A stretch of 64,000 nt of DNA from Agriterribacter humi (GCF_009192765.1 NZ_VOHQ01000018.1:39541-103540), one strand, 5' to 3'; positions 9,485 through 19,645 are shown, counted from the stretch's first letter. The notes: generated by a model from the letters alone, not told the origin. A program made the numbers and translations.

Positions 9485-9985
9485 ATGATCCATTTCAGAA
9501 AAGCAGTACCAGCGGATATACCACTGATCCGGAAATTAACACTTGCCGTTTGGCCCCAAACCTATTCGGATATTTTAAGCAGAGAACAAGTAGAATATAT
9601 GCTGGAGATGATGTACAGCGAATCTTCATTGCAACATCAGATCAATACACAACAGCACCGGTTTATTATTGCCTGTGACGATGATGAACCAGTGGGTTTT
9701 GCTTCCTGGTCATCTACGCCTGATAAACAAGTATGCAGGCTCCATAAAATTTATGTGCTGCAAAATCAGCAGGGCAAAGGAACCGGTAAAAAACTAATTG
9801 AACATATCATTCAATCTATCCGGTCTGCAGGCGCTATAATACTTGAATTAAATGTGAACCGGCATAATAAGGCAGGAGCGTTTTACTCCGGGCTGGGTTT
9901 TACAGTTGTGCGGGAGGAAGATACTGATATAGGCAATGGATATTTTATGAATGATTATGTAATGCAAAAATCAATTGTGGAATAA
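9485..9985 (+). CDS. GNAT-family N-acetyltransferase
   Basis: This 166-residue protein has the GNAT fold from its first strand (IHFRKAVPADIPLIRKL) to the acetyl-CoA binding loop: LHKIYVLQNQQGKGTGKKLI contains the Q/R-x-x-G-x-G/A motif (QQGKGTG), followed by the helix that carries it. The C-terminal LNVNRHNKAGAFYSGLGF is the usual second half, with the tyrosine near the acetyl carbonyl. It transfers acetyl from acetyl-CoA to an amine; the acceptor cannot be told. It is a single gene with its own upstream region and faces a DUF4954 gene downstream. Confidence 0.9.
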   Translation: MIHFRKAVPADIPLIRKLTLAVWPQTYSDILSREQVEYMLEMMYSESSLQHQINTQQHRFIIACDDDEPVGFASWSSTPDKQVCRLHKIYVLQNQQGKGTGKKLIEHIIQSIRSAGAIILELNVNRHNKAGAFYSGLGFTVVREEDTDIGNGYFMNDYVMQKSIVE

Positions 9986-10023
9986 TTTAAACACAGCAGT
10001 ACATATTACGGCACAAACCTGCA

Positions 10024-12237
10024 CTATAATTTCAGCAATCTGATCAAACCGCTCACCTTCTTTTTAAAGTCCTTTAATTCCGTTTGCTGCATGGCAATAA
10101 AACTGTTATCTTCCAATTTCCCCCAAACATTATCCATCTCTTCTTTGTTGTCGAAAATCATGGTACGGAAAGGATTGGTATAATCTTTCGCCCTGGATTC
10201 GTAAATACCATCTGTTAACCATGTTTTGGTTTGTACAGACTGAAGTAATATTTGCTTAAAAATTTCCGGGGTAAATCCTGTAACGGAAATGCCAAGCACT
10301 TCTAATAATGCCGCGAAAGCATGCTCAAATTTGTCGGCATCATATGCCTGGCCCTGCATGGTATAAAAGGCATGTACATCATCCCAGCTTTTTATTTTAC
10401 CTGCACGAACGTGCTTTCTGAACTTTTCTACTTCTTCTTCAGGTATAAGCTGCCCGCCAACATTAATCCATTGATTTCGTTTGGGAACGGGGGGCAGTTG
10501 CTTGATAAGCGCAGCAAAATTTTTAAGATCGTTTTCCAGAAACTGTGCAATACATTGCACGGTTCCATAGTATATTACCAGTTGCCTGAATATTGTATAC
10601 GCCTGCTGTACCTTAATAATAACGGTTTTCCGGTCACTATTCTCCAATCCATCCGCCACAATCTCCAGTTCATTAATAATCTTATCATTTTCTTCTAAAA
10701 GCTTTTTCCCGATTTTAATATATTCTTTATCCGTTATTTTTTTCCCGGGGCTTTTCTTTTGCGAAAAGGCTTTCCCTGTGTACAGGGCCAACAATTGGAG
10801 GGCATCTATCAATTCATTAATGGTATCGGGCGCCAAAGCCTCAAATTCGATACGTTGTTCTTTTTCAATGCGTGCATCCCGGTCACGGTATTTCCATTCG
10901 TTGCGTGCAATGGCATACAAATTATACATGAACCAGTAAGCAGGCATCACAATCAACTGGTCATCGGAAAGATCGTTGCTGATTAATGCAAAGGGGAAGG
11001 GGATGTTCAATTCATATGGATAGTCGCCTTTGGCCAGGATATTAAAAGAAGCAAATTTGGAATTGTGTTTAAGGCTTACGCACAGCCCTGGCCAAAAGCC
11101 ACGGCCGGCGACCAGTTCGCCATCTGCACTGCGTGAATTATGATTAGACCCTATGGTTGCCCCGGCAGCCATATTACTTTGTCCCATTACCGTGGCTGCG
11201 CAAAGAAAGGAATTGTTGTGGTGCTGTTCGTGCGATGGAAAGATCAGTGAGTTTAATACTTCGCAACAGGAAATAGTAGAGTTGTTGCCGAGATATGAGT
11301 TGATCAGCCGCGCTCCGTATTTTAGCTGCGAATGTGAAGCCATGATAAAACGAATGGCTTTAACGCCATAAAACGCTTTACATCCCAATCCTATAATGCC
11401 ATTCACCATTTCACAACCCTCTCCTATTTGCGATGGTGCTTCGGAAGAAGAATTGACGGTGAGATTTTTTAATTTATTGGCGCCTTTAATATAAGCATCA
11501 GAGCCAATCCACACATCTTTGATTATGCTTGTATTTTTAATGATGGTACGATCGCCTATTTTGCCATAGTACCCTCTTTGTACATCATATTCTTTTTGCG
11601 TAAACCATTTGAATTTTTCAAGCATCGCTTCATCATCCCGGTATTTAGACCACAGCCAGGCATCGCCGGGAAGCATCCGGGTAAAAGGGATCACCTTTCT
11701 TCCCCCGTTTTCATTGCATATTTCCAGCCAGATGCGGATATTCTCATTTTCCCCTTCTTTAATAATGCCATTGCCGAATTTAGCCGCGCTGGTGGTAGCC
11801 AGTTCATGGATATTCACCAATATTACCTCGCTGCCTATAATATAATGAGAAAGATAATTCACATTATCCACTACTACATTATCACCAAAATCGCAACTGA
11901 TGATCGTACTGTTGTATAAGCCCACGGGCATACGGAGGTTATGATACTCAAGGTAATACGCTTCTAATTTGCCAATGCGCACCAATCCGAAGAATTTGCA
12001 ATTTTTTACCAGCTCAGGATTGAAAGCATCTGATACCAGTATCTTATTCCAGTCGTCGGAAGCATTGCGGTTGCGTACCAGCACCTCAATTTCCCATGCC
12101 GTTAATCCCCTGTATTGAATACCGTTCCTGTTTTGAATATTGCGCAGATGGTATTCGTCTTTTCCTTCCGGGAGGTATTCGGAAACAATAAAATTGTACC
12201 CTAATGAATCAATGGCTTTTTTGTTGATCTGGTTCAT
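10024..12237 (-). CDS. DUF4954 family protein with left-handed beta-helix-like core
   Basis: At 737 residues this matches the size and text of DUF4954 (PF16314), a Bacteroidota/Spirochaete family of unknown function. The central third is built of short hexapeptide-like turns (IGDRTIIKNTSIIKDVWIGS, YLGNNSTISCCEVLNSL, ATVMGQSNMAAGATIG), as in left-handed beta-helix transferases such as GlmU, and the C-terminal third is helical and charged. It lies about 100 bases downstream of glmS on the same strand. A role linked to amino-sugar or nucleotide-sugar metabolism is a reasonable guess from neighbour and fold, not a demonstrated function. Confidence 0.85.
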   Translation of the reverse strand: MNQINKKAIDSLGYNFIVSEYLPEGKDEYHLRNIQNRNGIQYRGLTAWEIEVLVRNRNASDDWNKILVSDAFNPELVKNCKFFGLVRIGKLEAYYLEYHNLRMPVGLYNSTIISCDFGDNVVVDNVNYLSHYIIGSEVILVNIHELATTSAAKFGNGIIKEGENENIRIWLEICNENGGRKVIPFTRMLPGDAWLWSKYRDDEAMLEKFKWFTQKEYDVQRGYYGKIGDRTIIKNTSIIKDVWIGSDAYIKGANKLKNLTVNSSSEAPSQIGEGCEMVNGIIGLGCKAFYGVKAIRFIMASHSQLKYGARLINSYLGNNSTISCCEVLNSLIFPSHEQHHNNSFLCAATVMGQSNMAAGATIGSNHNSRSADGELVAGRGFWPGLCVSLKHNSKFASFNILAKGDYPYELNIPFPFALISNDLSDDQLIVMPAYWFMYNLYAIARNEWKYRDRDARIEKEQRIEFEALAPDTINELIDALQLLALYTGKAFSQKKSPGKKITDKEYIKIGKKLLEENDKIINELEIVADGLENSDRKTVIIKVQQAYTIFRQLVIYYGTVQCIAQFLENDLKNFAALIKQLPPVPKRNQWINVGGQLIPEEEVEKFRKHVRAGKIKSWDDVHAFYTMQGQAYDADKFEHAFAALLEVLGISVTGFTPEIFKQILLQSVQTKTWLTDGIYESRAKDYTNPFRTMIFDNKEEMDNVWGKLEDNSFIAMQQTELKDFKKKVSGLIRLLKL

Positions 12238-12339
12238 ACACGGATTTGAAATTTTAAATTTGAGATTGGTTCCAGGTATGAGGTGTCAGGTATCAGTCAA
12301 TTCACTCACCGCCGACTACTCACAACTCACTACTGCATC

Positions 12340-14175
12340 TTATTCTACCGTTACACTCTTGGCCAGGTTCCTCGGTTTGTCCACATCAAATCCCCTGGCT
12401 ACGCCTATATAATAGGAAAGCAATTGTAAAGGAATGGTACTGATGATGGGGGCTATTAATTCATCTGCTTCCGGGATGGGCAGCACATCATCCGCCATTT
12501 CTGTAATGGTTTCGTCTCCTTCCGTAATTACAGCGATCACCTTTCCCTTGCGGGCCTTTATTTCCTGTATATTGCTGATGATTTTTTGGTGATACGTATC
12601 TTTTGTAGCTACAAATACCACCGGCAAAGATTCATCTACCAGTGCAATAGGACCATGTTTCATTTCTGCAGCGGGATAGCCTTCGGCATGTATATAAGAT
12701 ATTTCCTTAAGCTTCAACGCACCTTCCAACGCTATCGGAAAATTGTACCCGCGGCCTAAAAACAGCGCATCCGATACGTCTTTATATTTTAAGGCCACCG
12801 CCTTTATATGATCTGCATTTTCAAGCGCATGTTTTACTTTTTCAGGTACTTCATTTAATTCGTTGAGCAGATGTATATACCGATCGTGGCTGATGGTGTT
12901 TCTTTCTTTAGCGATCATCAGCGCAACCATGGTAAGCACAGTTAACTGTGCGGTAAATGCTTTGGTGCTGGCCACACCAATTTCTGGCCCCGCGTGAGTG
13001 TATGCGCCGGCGTGCGAGATGCGTGAAATAGATGACCCTACCACATTTACAATGCCCAGGATAACAGCGCCCTGTTCTTTGGCTCTTTCTATAGCCACCA
13101 GCGTATCTGCAGTTTCTCCGCTTTGCGAAATGGCAATGATCATATCTCCTTTGTGTATGATGGGATTCCTGTACCTGAATTCAGAAGCATACTCTACCTC
13201 TACGGGAATGCGGCATAATTCTTCAATAACATATTCAGCCACCAATCCCGCATGCCACGAAGTGCCGCAGGCTATGATGAGTATACGGTTCGCGTTTTTA
13301 ATCAGTTCCATATTGTTTTGAATGCCCGACATGGTGATGGTTCCCTGCGCCGCATCCAGCCTTCCTCTTAAACAATCATAAATGGTGTGGGGTTGTTCAA
13401 AAATTTCCTTCAGCATAAAATGATCGTATCCGCCTTTTTCTATAGCAGCCAGTTCAAGGTCTAATTTTTGAATGAAAGGTGTTTGTCTTTCATTGCCCAG
13501 GTTTTTTAATATCAGTTCATCCGCTTTAATGATGGCAATTTCATAATCATTAACATATACCACTTCCTTTGTGTATTCTATGATAGGTGAAGCGTCACTG
13601 GCTAAAAAATGTTCTCCTTTTCCAATGCCTATTACCAGCGGACTGCCTTTTCTTGCAGCAATGAGCGTATCCGGGTTGTCCTCATCTATCAGCACAATTA
13701 CATAAGCACCCACAACACGTTTCAAAGCGATACGCAATGCTTCCTCCAGTGTGCTGCTGTTATTTTTCTGAATGTCTTCTATAAAATAAAGCAGTACTTC
13801 TGTATCTGTATCGCTATGAAATTGATATCCCTTTTTAATTAACTCCTGCTTAAGCGAAGCGTAATTTTCAATGATGCCGTTATGTATCATGGCCAGTTTA
13901 CCATTAGCGGAGCGATGCGGATGCGCATTTCTGTCGCTGGGTTCACCGTGCGTGGCCCAACGGGTATGGCCGATCCCGATATGTCCTTCGAGATCCTGAC
14001 CTAAAGTTGATTCTTCAAGATTAGCTACTTTACCTTTCTTTTTATACAATTTTAAGCCGTGATTTACCAGTGCTATTCCCGCACTGTCGTAGCCCCGGTA
14101 TTCTAATCTCTTCAATCCTTTAACGATTACGGGGTAAGCCTGACGGTGTCCGATGTAAGCAACAATTCCACACAT
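12340..14175 (-). CDS. glmS: Glutamine-fructose-6-phosphate aminotransferase (isomerizing)
   Basis: The 611-residue product starts MCGIVAYIG, so Cys2 becomes the N-terminal nucleophile of the glutaminase domain (about residues 2-240; the RWATHGEPSDRNAHPH motif is present). Two SIS sugar-isomerase domains follow, with GTSWHAG and SQSGETADT in the first and the second ending in the conserved KSVTVE tail. It makes glucosamine-6-phosphate from fructose-6-phosphate and glutamine, the first step to UDP-GlcNAc for peptidoglycan and lipid A. Length is typical. No glmS ribozyme is seen upstream, as expected outside Firmicutes. Confidence 0.98.
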   Translation of the reverse strand: MCGIVAYIGHRQAYPVIVKGLKRLEYRGYDSAGIALVNHGLKLYKKKGKVANLEESTLGQDLEGHIGIGHTRWATHGEPSDRNAHPHRSANGKLAMIHNGIIENYASLKQELIKKGYQFHSDTDTEVLLYFIEDIQKNNSSTLEEALRIALKRVVGAYVIVLIDEDNPDTLIAARKGSPLVIGIGKGEHFLASDASPIIEYTKEVVYVNDYEIAIIKADELILKNLGNERQTPFIQKLDLELAAIEKGGYDHFMLKEIFEQPHTIYDCLRGRLDAAQGTITMSGIQNNMELIKNANRILIIACGTSWHAGLVAEYVIEELCRIPVEVEYASEFRYRNPIIHKGDMIIAISQSGETADTLVAIERAKEQGAVILGIVNVVGSSISRISHAGAYTHAGPEIGVASTKAFTAQLTVLTMVALMIAKERNTISHDRYIHLLNELNEVPEKVKHALENADHIKAVALKYKDVSDALFLGRGYNFPIALEGALKLKEISYIHAEGYPAAEMKHGPIALVDESLPVVFVATKDTYHQKIISNIQEIKARKGKVIAVITEGDETITEMADDVLPIPEADELIAPIISTIPLQLLSYYIGVARGFDVDKPRNLAKSVTVE

Positions 14176-14388
14176 AATTAACTTTTGAAATATTTTAATG
14201 AATTGATAAGTATGCTATTAACGCAAACGATTGCGCAATATTATAAAAAAAAAACCAGCTATTTGTATTGCTTCAGGTATTTCACAATGGGATAATAACG
14301 GGTTATGTCCTTTTGAAAAATATTGTACGGGCTTCAGTATTCAAAAAATTGTACTTCTAAATCAACCGCAGCACTCTCCGGTTATTTT

Positions 14389-15615
14389 CTATAGTATGCT
14401 TTTATGCTGTGAAAAAGTTCCCTCTTCTAATATTTGCTCCGGCTTTTTCTTATAAAAAATCATGCCGGCCGTCATAATTAAACTGGTAGTGAGAATAATG
14501 AAAAACAGTATGCCTTCATTAAAAGCCGACAGTTTTAAATGATCGGGAATTTTATAAAAAAGAACAATAGTTACAAGTCCGCGCGGCAGAAAAAAAGATT
14601 CGGGAAAAACATTGGTCTGCACAAAAAAACGAAGGTATAAAAGCCGTATTGCAAACAACGCGGCAACAATCATACCTCCAACAATTAACACGCCTTCTTC
14701 ATTTAAAAATTTAAGGCTGATAGAATACCCAAATAAAATAAAAAAAAAGGTTCTTATAAGGAAAGATGATTCCGCGGTTATGGAATGGAGAAGGGTTCTT
14801 ATTGGCTCTATCTGTTTAACAGGAAAAAGTTTTTTAAGCCATCCCCACCGGATCATTTCCCAGTTATTGATCATCATACCAAAAATTAAAATAATCAGCA
14901 ATGAAGGCAGGTGAAGTAGTTTTCCTGAAGTATATATAAGGATCAGCAGTGCAAAAATCAGGAAGAATTTGATATTCAGTTTTGTTTTTGCCATGATCAT
15001 AAACAGCACAAACGATAGCACAAACGAAAGAATAACTGATGCCAGGATATTTCCACCGAAAACGCCAAAAGATTTTAAGGTAAGCACTTCCGGTGCTGTA
15101 AAATAATTAAAGGCGAGTATCCCTATAATGTCTGAAAATGAAGCTTCATATACCAGAAATTCTTTTTTCCTTTCCGTAAGGGCGTGTATGCTGGGGATAA
15201 CAATTGTACTGCTGATAATAGATAGCGGAATGGCATATACAAGGCAATTAATCACAGGTTCTTTTAACCAGTAATTAAGAATAGCAGTAAGCAATACAGC
15301 CGACAGGATAAATATGAAGAGCGCTGAAAAAAAAGAATTCCTGATCAACACCAGTTTGTCTTTACCCAGCTTTAAATCGAGCCCTGCTTCGAGTACAATC
15401 ATGATGAGCCCTATTACACCTAAAATTTCCACCATTTTATCAGGAATGTTCAGGGTAATGTTGTTAAGGTCGCCAAACCAGCGAAAAAGAATGCCGCCAA
15501 AAAGCAATAGTAATACGGAAGGCACTTTAATATAACGGCTGATAATAGAAAACAGGTAAGATAAAATAACAACGCTGCAAATAACGATCAGCAGATAATC
15601 GGTGTTCATGCCCAT
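14389..15615 (-). CDS. Cation/proton antiporter (CPA family) membrane protein
   Basis: This 408-residue protein is almost entirely transmembrane helices. GLIMIVLEAGLDLKLGK resembles the second conserved block of the Na+/H+ exchanger domain (PF00999), and PLSIISSTIVIPSIHAL and YEASFSDIIGILAF match the discontinuous-helix and acidic-residue region (an aspartate in FSDIIG). FFLPRGLVTIVLFY is the late conserved block of CPA1 members. It exchanges a monovalent cation for protons across the inner membrane; which cation is unknown. It is the last gene of a closely packed minus-strand run starting at mgtE. ATGs at 15615 and 15609 are both possible starts. Confidence 0.88.
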   Translation of the reverse strand: MGMNTDYLLIVICSVVILSYLFSIISRYIKVPSVLLLLFGGILFRWFGDLNNITLNIPDKMVEILGVIGLIMIVLEAGLDLKLGKDKLVLIRNSFFSALFIFILSAVLLTAILNYWLKEPVINCLVYAIPLSIISSTIVIPSIHALTERKKEFLVYEASFSDIIGILAFNYFTAPEVLTLKSFGVFGGNILASVILSFVLSFVLFMIMAKTKLNIKFFLIFALLILIYTSGKLLHLPSLLIILIFGMMINNWEMIRWGWLKKLFPVKQIEPIRTLLHSITAESSFLIRTFFFILFGYSISLKFLNEEGVLIVGGMIVAALFAIRLLYLRFFVQTNVFPESFFLPRGLVTIVLFYKIPDHLKLSAFNEGILFFIILTTSLIMTAGMIFYKKKPEQILEEGTFSQHKSIL

Positions 15616-15657
15616 CAGGCAAGTTACATTTTTATTGAAATACTACCTTGCATAATT

Positions 15658-16452
15658 TTATCTTTCAATACGCCTTTTAAGTAGTTGTGAACGCAGAAAT
15701 TGTTTCCAGGTTATTTTGCCGTCAGCATGTTCCGGACAAAGATTTACACCGGAACGAAAGAGATCATATCTTGCTGCCCGGAGCGGCTTAACCTGAATAA
15801 TATTATTTCGTCCGAAAATTTGCAAATACATTTCCACCATTTCTTCGAAACAAATCACTTCGGGACCTCCCATTGTTGGTAAAAGTGCCAGTGGACCTTC
15901 TTTGATCAGTTCTGTGAGACGGCCGGCAACTTCTGCAATATCAACAGACTGAAACCTCATTCCTTCCGGAATGATTATTGGTTGTTCTTTATTGTTATCG
16001 AATGATTCAATGAATTTGAGGACGAAAGAATGAAACTGGGTGGTACGCAAAACCGACCACGGCAGGCCATACTCCCTGATCAGATCCTCTGTTTCCTTCT
16101 TGGTTTTATAATAAGAGTAATCGCTCTTCTCAATGCCTGCAATGGATATGTAAATAAAATGAATGTCCCGGTTTTTTCCAATAGCATCAAGTAAGTACCG
16201 GGTGCCTGCTACGTCCACCTGCCAGTGATTTGCAGGATCACTGGCACAATGAATAATCACATCATTGTTATGTACCGCTTCTATTAAGCCGCTATTGGTA
16301 ACCAGGTCGCCCCTATATATTTTAACTTCCGGGGGAAGCAACGGATTTTGCCGGGAGCTTAAGGCATTCACCTGGAAGTGCTGTTTTAATAATTGTTTTA
16401 TGAGCGCCCGTCCTAAAGTACCGGTAGCGCCGGTAACTAAAATATTTTTCAT
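15658..16452 (-). CDS. NAD(P)-binding atypical short-chain dehydrogenase (NmrA/epimerase-like)
   Basis: The Rossmann dinucleotide motif is at the N-terminus (ILVTGATGTLGRALI), the HCASDPANHWQVDVAGTRYL segment is the extended-SDR third strand and helix, and YISIAGIEKSDYSYYKTKKE supplies the Tyr-x-x-x-Lys-like pair. The total of 264 residues is shorter than classical epimerases and fits the NmrA-like or atypical-5 SDR group, which includes redox-sensing as well as catalytic members. It follows the amidotransferase gene by 38 bases in the mgtE run. Substrate unknown. Confidence 0.85.
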   Translation of the reverse strand: MKNILVTGATGTLGRALIKQLLKQHFQVNALSSRQNPLLPPEVKIYRGDLVTNSGLIEAVHNNDVIIHCASDPANHWQVDVAGTRYLLDAIGKNRDIHFIYISIAGIEKSDYSYYKTKKETEDLIREYGLPWSVLRTTQFHSFVLKFIESFDNNKEQPIIIPEGMRFQSVDIAEVAGRLTELIKEGPLALLPTMGGPEVICFEEMVEMYLQIFGRNNIIQVKPLRAARYDLFRSGVNLCPEHADGKITWKQFLRSQLLKRRIER

Positions 16453-16490
16453 AACCCAAATACTATACGTTGCTGATTTGAAGTTTGTGA

Positions 16491-17225
16491 TTATGATTGC
16501 CGGAGTGCATCTTTCGACTGCTTTAACAGGAAATGATCCAGGAGCCGGTACATTCTTTCATTATTGTCTTTTACAAAAGTCCGGCGGGAAGTAATTTCCT
16601 GTGCAGATTGAACGAAAGTACCGGGATTCAATTCGTGGGCGCCGTTTTTGATCATTTCACTTAAGCCACTCTCTGTTATTTCTAAATGAAACTGAATACC
16701 CAATACGTTATCGTTTAGCATAAATAACTGGTTATCGTTCGCCTCTGAAAAGGCTAAATTCTCTGCGCCATCCGGTATCCGGAACCGGTCGCCATGCCAG
16801 TGAAATACTACAGGTTCATCTTTAATGATTTCAAATAACCAGGGTATTTTTTCAAGCTGCTTTGCCGGACTTATTTTATACCAGCCTATTTCTTTATGGG
16901 GGGCTGTATTTACCGCAGCGCCGGCACTGGCAGCAATGAGCTGGGCGCCCAAACAAATACCCAGTATTTTTTTATCTTCCTGCAATGCTGCTGTTATATA
17001 ATTTTTTTCTATAGTCAGCCATTCGAATAGATGATCGTCATAAACGCCCATTGGGCCTCCCAGTACAATTAATACATCTATACCTCCCATATCGGGCAGG
17101 CTATAAGACGATTCATAAAATTTGGTTGTCGTTAGGGCATAGCCATGCTGTATAGCCCAGTTCTCAATACAACCAGGGGTTTCAAAAGGTACGTGCTGAA
17201 AATAGTGAATATTCAAATTTTTCAT
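16491..17225 (-). CDS. Class I glutamine amidotransferase-like protein
   Basis: The catalytic triad of class I amidotransferases can be read directly: Cys91 in GICLGAQLIAAS, His180 and Glu182 in GIQFHLE. The oxyanion strand is LIVLGGPMGVYDD. The protein is a free-standing glutaminase domain of 244 residues, like the GMP-synthase-related proteins (YbgC/GuaA-like) that hydrolyse gamma-glutamyl compounds. No synthetase domain is attached. It sits 50 bases after the S9 peptidase gene in the same run. A role in gamma-glutamyl or amide hydrolysis is likely; the substrate is not identifiable. Confidence 0.88.
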   Translation of the reverse strand: MKNLNIHYFQHVPFETPGCIENWAIQHGYALTTTKFYESSYSLPDMGGIDVLIVLGGPMGVYDDHLFEWLTIEKNYITAALQEDKKILGICLGAQLIAASAGAAVNTAPHKEIGWYKISPAKQLEKIPWLFEIIKDEPVVFHWHGDRFRIPDGAENLAFSEANDNQLFMLNDNVLGIQFHLEITESGLSEMIKNGAHELNPGTFVQSAQEITSRRTFVKDNNERMYRLLDHFLLKQSKDALRQS

Positions 17226-17275
17226 ATCACGAGCTTCTATTTATATTGACAATTACCGGAGCATTCTCCTTAGTA

Positions 17276-19645
17276 TCACTTCAGTACTTCTTCAAATAAC
17301 TTAAATATGCGTTTATATTCATCCGTCCAGCTTGATGGTTCCACAAAGCCATGATCTTCGACGGGATATAATGCTACCTGCCAATTGTTTTTTCCCAATT
17401 CTACTAAGCGCTGGTTGAGGCGTACCACATCCTGGAAATGTACGTTAACGTCTACCACGCCATGGCAAATCAGCAAATGATCCTGCAGGCCTTCTGCAAA
17501 ATATATAGGCGAGCTGTTGCGGTAGGCGATACTGTCTTCCGATGGTGTATTTAAAATATTGGAAGTATAGCCCTGATTGTAATGCGCCCAGTCGGTTACC
17601 GGTCGTAATGCGGCGCCTGCCGCAAATGTACCGGGTGATGTAAACAGCGCCATGAGCGTGATAAACCCACCATAGGAACCACCATATATACCTATGCGTT
17701 TCGGATCAACACCGCATTTTTCCGTAAGATATTTTGCGCCGTCAATATTATCGGTTAAATCCTTTCCCCCCATGTGGCGGTATATGCCTGTACGCCAGTC
17801 GCGGCCATAACCCGCACTGGCCCGGTAATCCATGTCAAGCACATAATAGCCGTTATCGGCTAACAGGTTATGAAACATGTATTCGCGGAAGTAACTGCTC
17901 CACCATTTGTGTGCATTCTGCAGGTAGCCTGCACCGTGTACAAATATTACGGCTGGCCTGGAAGGGTGAGGATGAGCGGGGCGGTATAATCTTGCCGGCA
18001 CCTGCTTTCCGTCCCGCGCTGTAATGCTCACCAGTTCCGGTTCGCGCCAGGGATAGGTTTTGAATTCATCGCTTTGCGCCTTAAAAGTAACCTGTTCCGT
18101 TTTTCCACGGGGACTGTTGTCCTGCAAAAATAATTCCCATGGATTGTTGGTATACGAATACAATATCGCTGCTTGTTTTTCGCCGGGCGATAGTATTACA
18201 TCATTGGCGCCTGTCATTGTAGTTATGCGCTCAGCCCTCCCACCGGTTACGGGCAAACGATAGCATTGCTTTTCGCCGGGATGCACTTCATTGGTGGTGA
18301 TGTAAAAATGTTTTTTGTCGCCCGATAACAAGCATTTCTGTACTTCGTATTGGCCGGAAGTAAGGGCTGTTTTTTTGCCTGTAACAACATTTATTATATA
18401 TACATGCGAATACCCGGTGACTTCTGATTGAAACCAAAAATCGGTCGCGTTGATCCATCCCGTATTCGTGCTGTTGATACCGGGTCCGCCTACCCATGCT
18501 TCATCGCGCTGCCTGTCTAACAAAGATAAAGTGCCTGTAGCCGCATCTAATTTCATCAGCCACCTGTCTTTATTATCATGAGCATCTATATCCACCACCG
18601 CATAATTGCCATTGGGAGACCATGAGAGATTTGATATACGCACTGCCCTTGGCTTACGCTTTGATTTCTTTTTCAATAATTCCGGGTAGTCCTTTACATA
18701 ATCGGGCAAATCCAGTATACCGGGTATTGAATCCGTTTTAAAGGCTATTACCGTATCTTTTTCGCGGTCGAATACAAACAATTCGCTTGAATCCGGGGCA
18801 GCGCCAACCTTAGTGCGTCCATTAATATCTTCAGTAAAACCAGTTGCTGTTACATAATTGGGTATAATTGTTTTTTGGGTATTACCCGCAGGCTTAGAAA
18901 GAATATAGGTGATAAATCTTGCGTTGGAACTAACCGTTATACCGGAAATTGTTTTATCACCGGTATAAATGGGTTTCAGTATCTTTTTCTGCGGCAGGTT
19001 TTTTTCGTATGCTGCTTTGGCATCTTTTTTTTCCTTTCGCTCCTTTAATACTTCCATCCATTGCAACTGGTCTTTCTTCAGCCATTCTTGCTGGCTGTTT
19101 AATTTTTTATTGCTGTCTGTTGCAGGCGGGGGATTGCCTTTTTGGAAATTGGTTAGCTGGATGATTTCGCCATTGGTTATGTCCCAGGCAAATACATTAT
19201 GATCATTCAGGTATATTACTCTCGTATCGTTAAATGAAAATGACGGATTGGATTCTTTCAGTGTTGTTTGAGTAATGCGCTTTATTTTGCCTGTTTTGCT
19301 GTTCACGATAAAGATGTCATCGTCTTTGGCGTATACATACATCGTTCGGTCTGCATTAAACCGGATGTCACGGGCGTATACAATATTCTGCTTTTGAAAT
19401 ACAGTTACTTTTTGCGGTATGTTATTTTCACTTGTAATATAATACAACGAATCTGCCGGCGCCTTGTCCGGGTTCCAGTTAAAGTACAACGTTTTCCCAT
19501 CTGCGCTCCAGAGTGGATCTGAGGGAGAAACGCCTATCCATTTGGGGTCTCTCATAATTTTCTCAACAGTCAGTGGTGCCAGCGACTGGGCAAAGACGAA
19601 GGAACCTGCAAAAAGTATAAGAAAAAAAAGACTGATTTTTTTCAT
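17276..19645 (-). CDS. Secreted S9 family serine peptidase (dipeptidyl-peptidase IV-like)
   Basis: A signal peptide ending FVFAQ is followed by a seven-bladed beta-propeller (PD40/WD-like strands such as PLWSADGKTLYFNW and LSWSPNGNYAVVDID) and a C-terminal alpha/beta-hydrolase. The triad is Ser657 in GIYGGSYGGF, Asp732 in GVVDVNVHF and His765 in VEDHGF. It should cleave short peptides, typically after proline, in the periplasm. At 789 residues it is of normal length and complete. Its start lies 15 bases after the mgtE stop, so translation of the two is probably linked on one transcript. Confidence 0.94.
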   Translation of the reverse strand: MKKISLFFLILFAGSFVFAQSLAPLTVEKIMRDPKWIGVSPSDPLWSADGKTLYFNWNPDKAPADSLYYITSENNIPQKVTVFQKQNIVYARDIRFNADRTMYVYAKDDDIFIVNSKTGKIKRITQTTLKESNPSFSFNDTRVIYLNDHNVFAWDITNGEIIQLTNFQKGNPPPATDSNKKLNSQQEWLKKDQLQWMEVLKERKEKKDAKAAYEKNLPQKKILKPIYTGDKTISGITVSSNARFITYILSKPAGNTQKTIIPNYVTATGFTEDINGRTKVGAAPDSSELFVFDREKDTVIAFKTDSIPGILDLPDYVKDYPELLKKKSKRKPRAVRISNLSWSPNGNYAVVDIDAHDNKDRWLMKLDAATGTLSLLDRQRDEAWVGGPGINSTNTGWINATDFWFQSEVTGYSHVYIINVVTGKKTALTSGQYEVQKCLLSGDKKHFYITTNEVHPGEKQCYRLPVTGGRAERITTMTGANDVILSPGEKQAAILYSYTNNPWELFLQDNSPRGKTEQVTFKAQSDEFKTYPWREPELVSITARDGKQVPARLYRPAHPHPSRPAVIFVHGAGYLQNAHKWWSSYFREYMFHNLLADNGYYVLDMDYRASAGYGRDWRTGIYRHMGGKDLTDNIDGAKYLTEKCGVDPKRIGIYGGSYGGFITLMALFTSPGTFAAGAALRPVTDWAHYNQGYTSNILNTPSEDSIAYRNSSPIYFAEGLQDHLLICHGVVDVNVHFQDVVRLNQRLVELGKNNWQVALYPVEDHGFVEPSSWTDEYKRIFKLFEEVLK

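Noticed and set aside
9270..9488. Plus-strand open frame of 72 codons before the acetyltransferase.
   Set aside because: It begins with TTG, has no recognisable motif and only overlaps the real gene start by four bases.
14176..14260. glmS ribozyme upstream of glmS.
   Set aside because: The gap is too short and AT-rich and lacks the conserved ribozyme core; regulation of this kind is not known in Bacteroidota.
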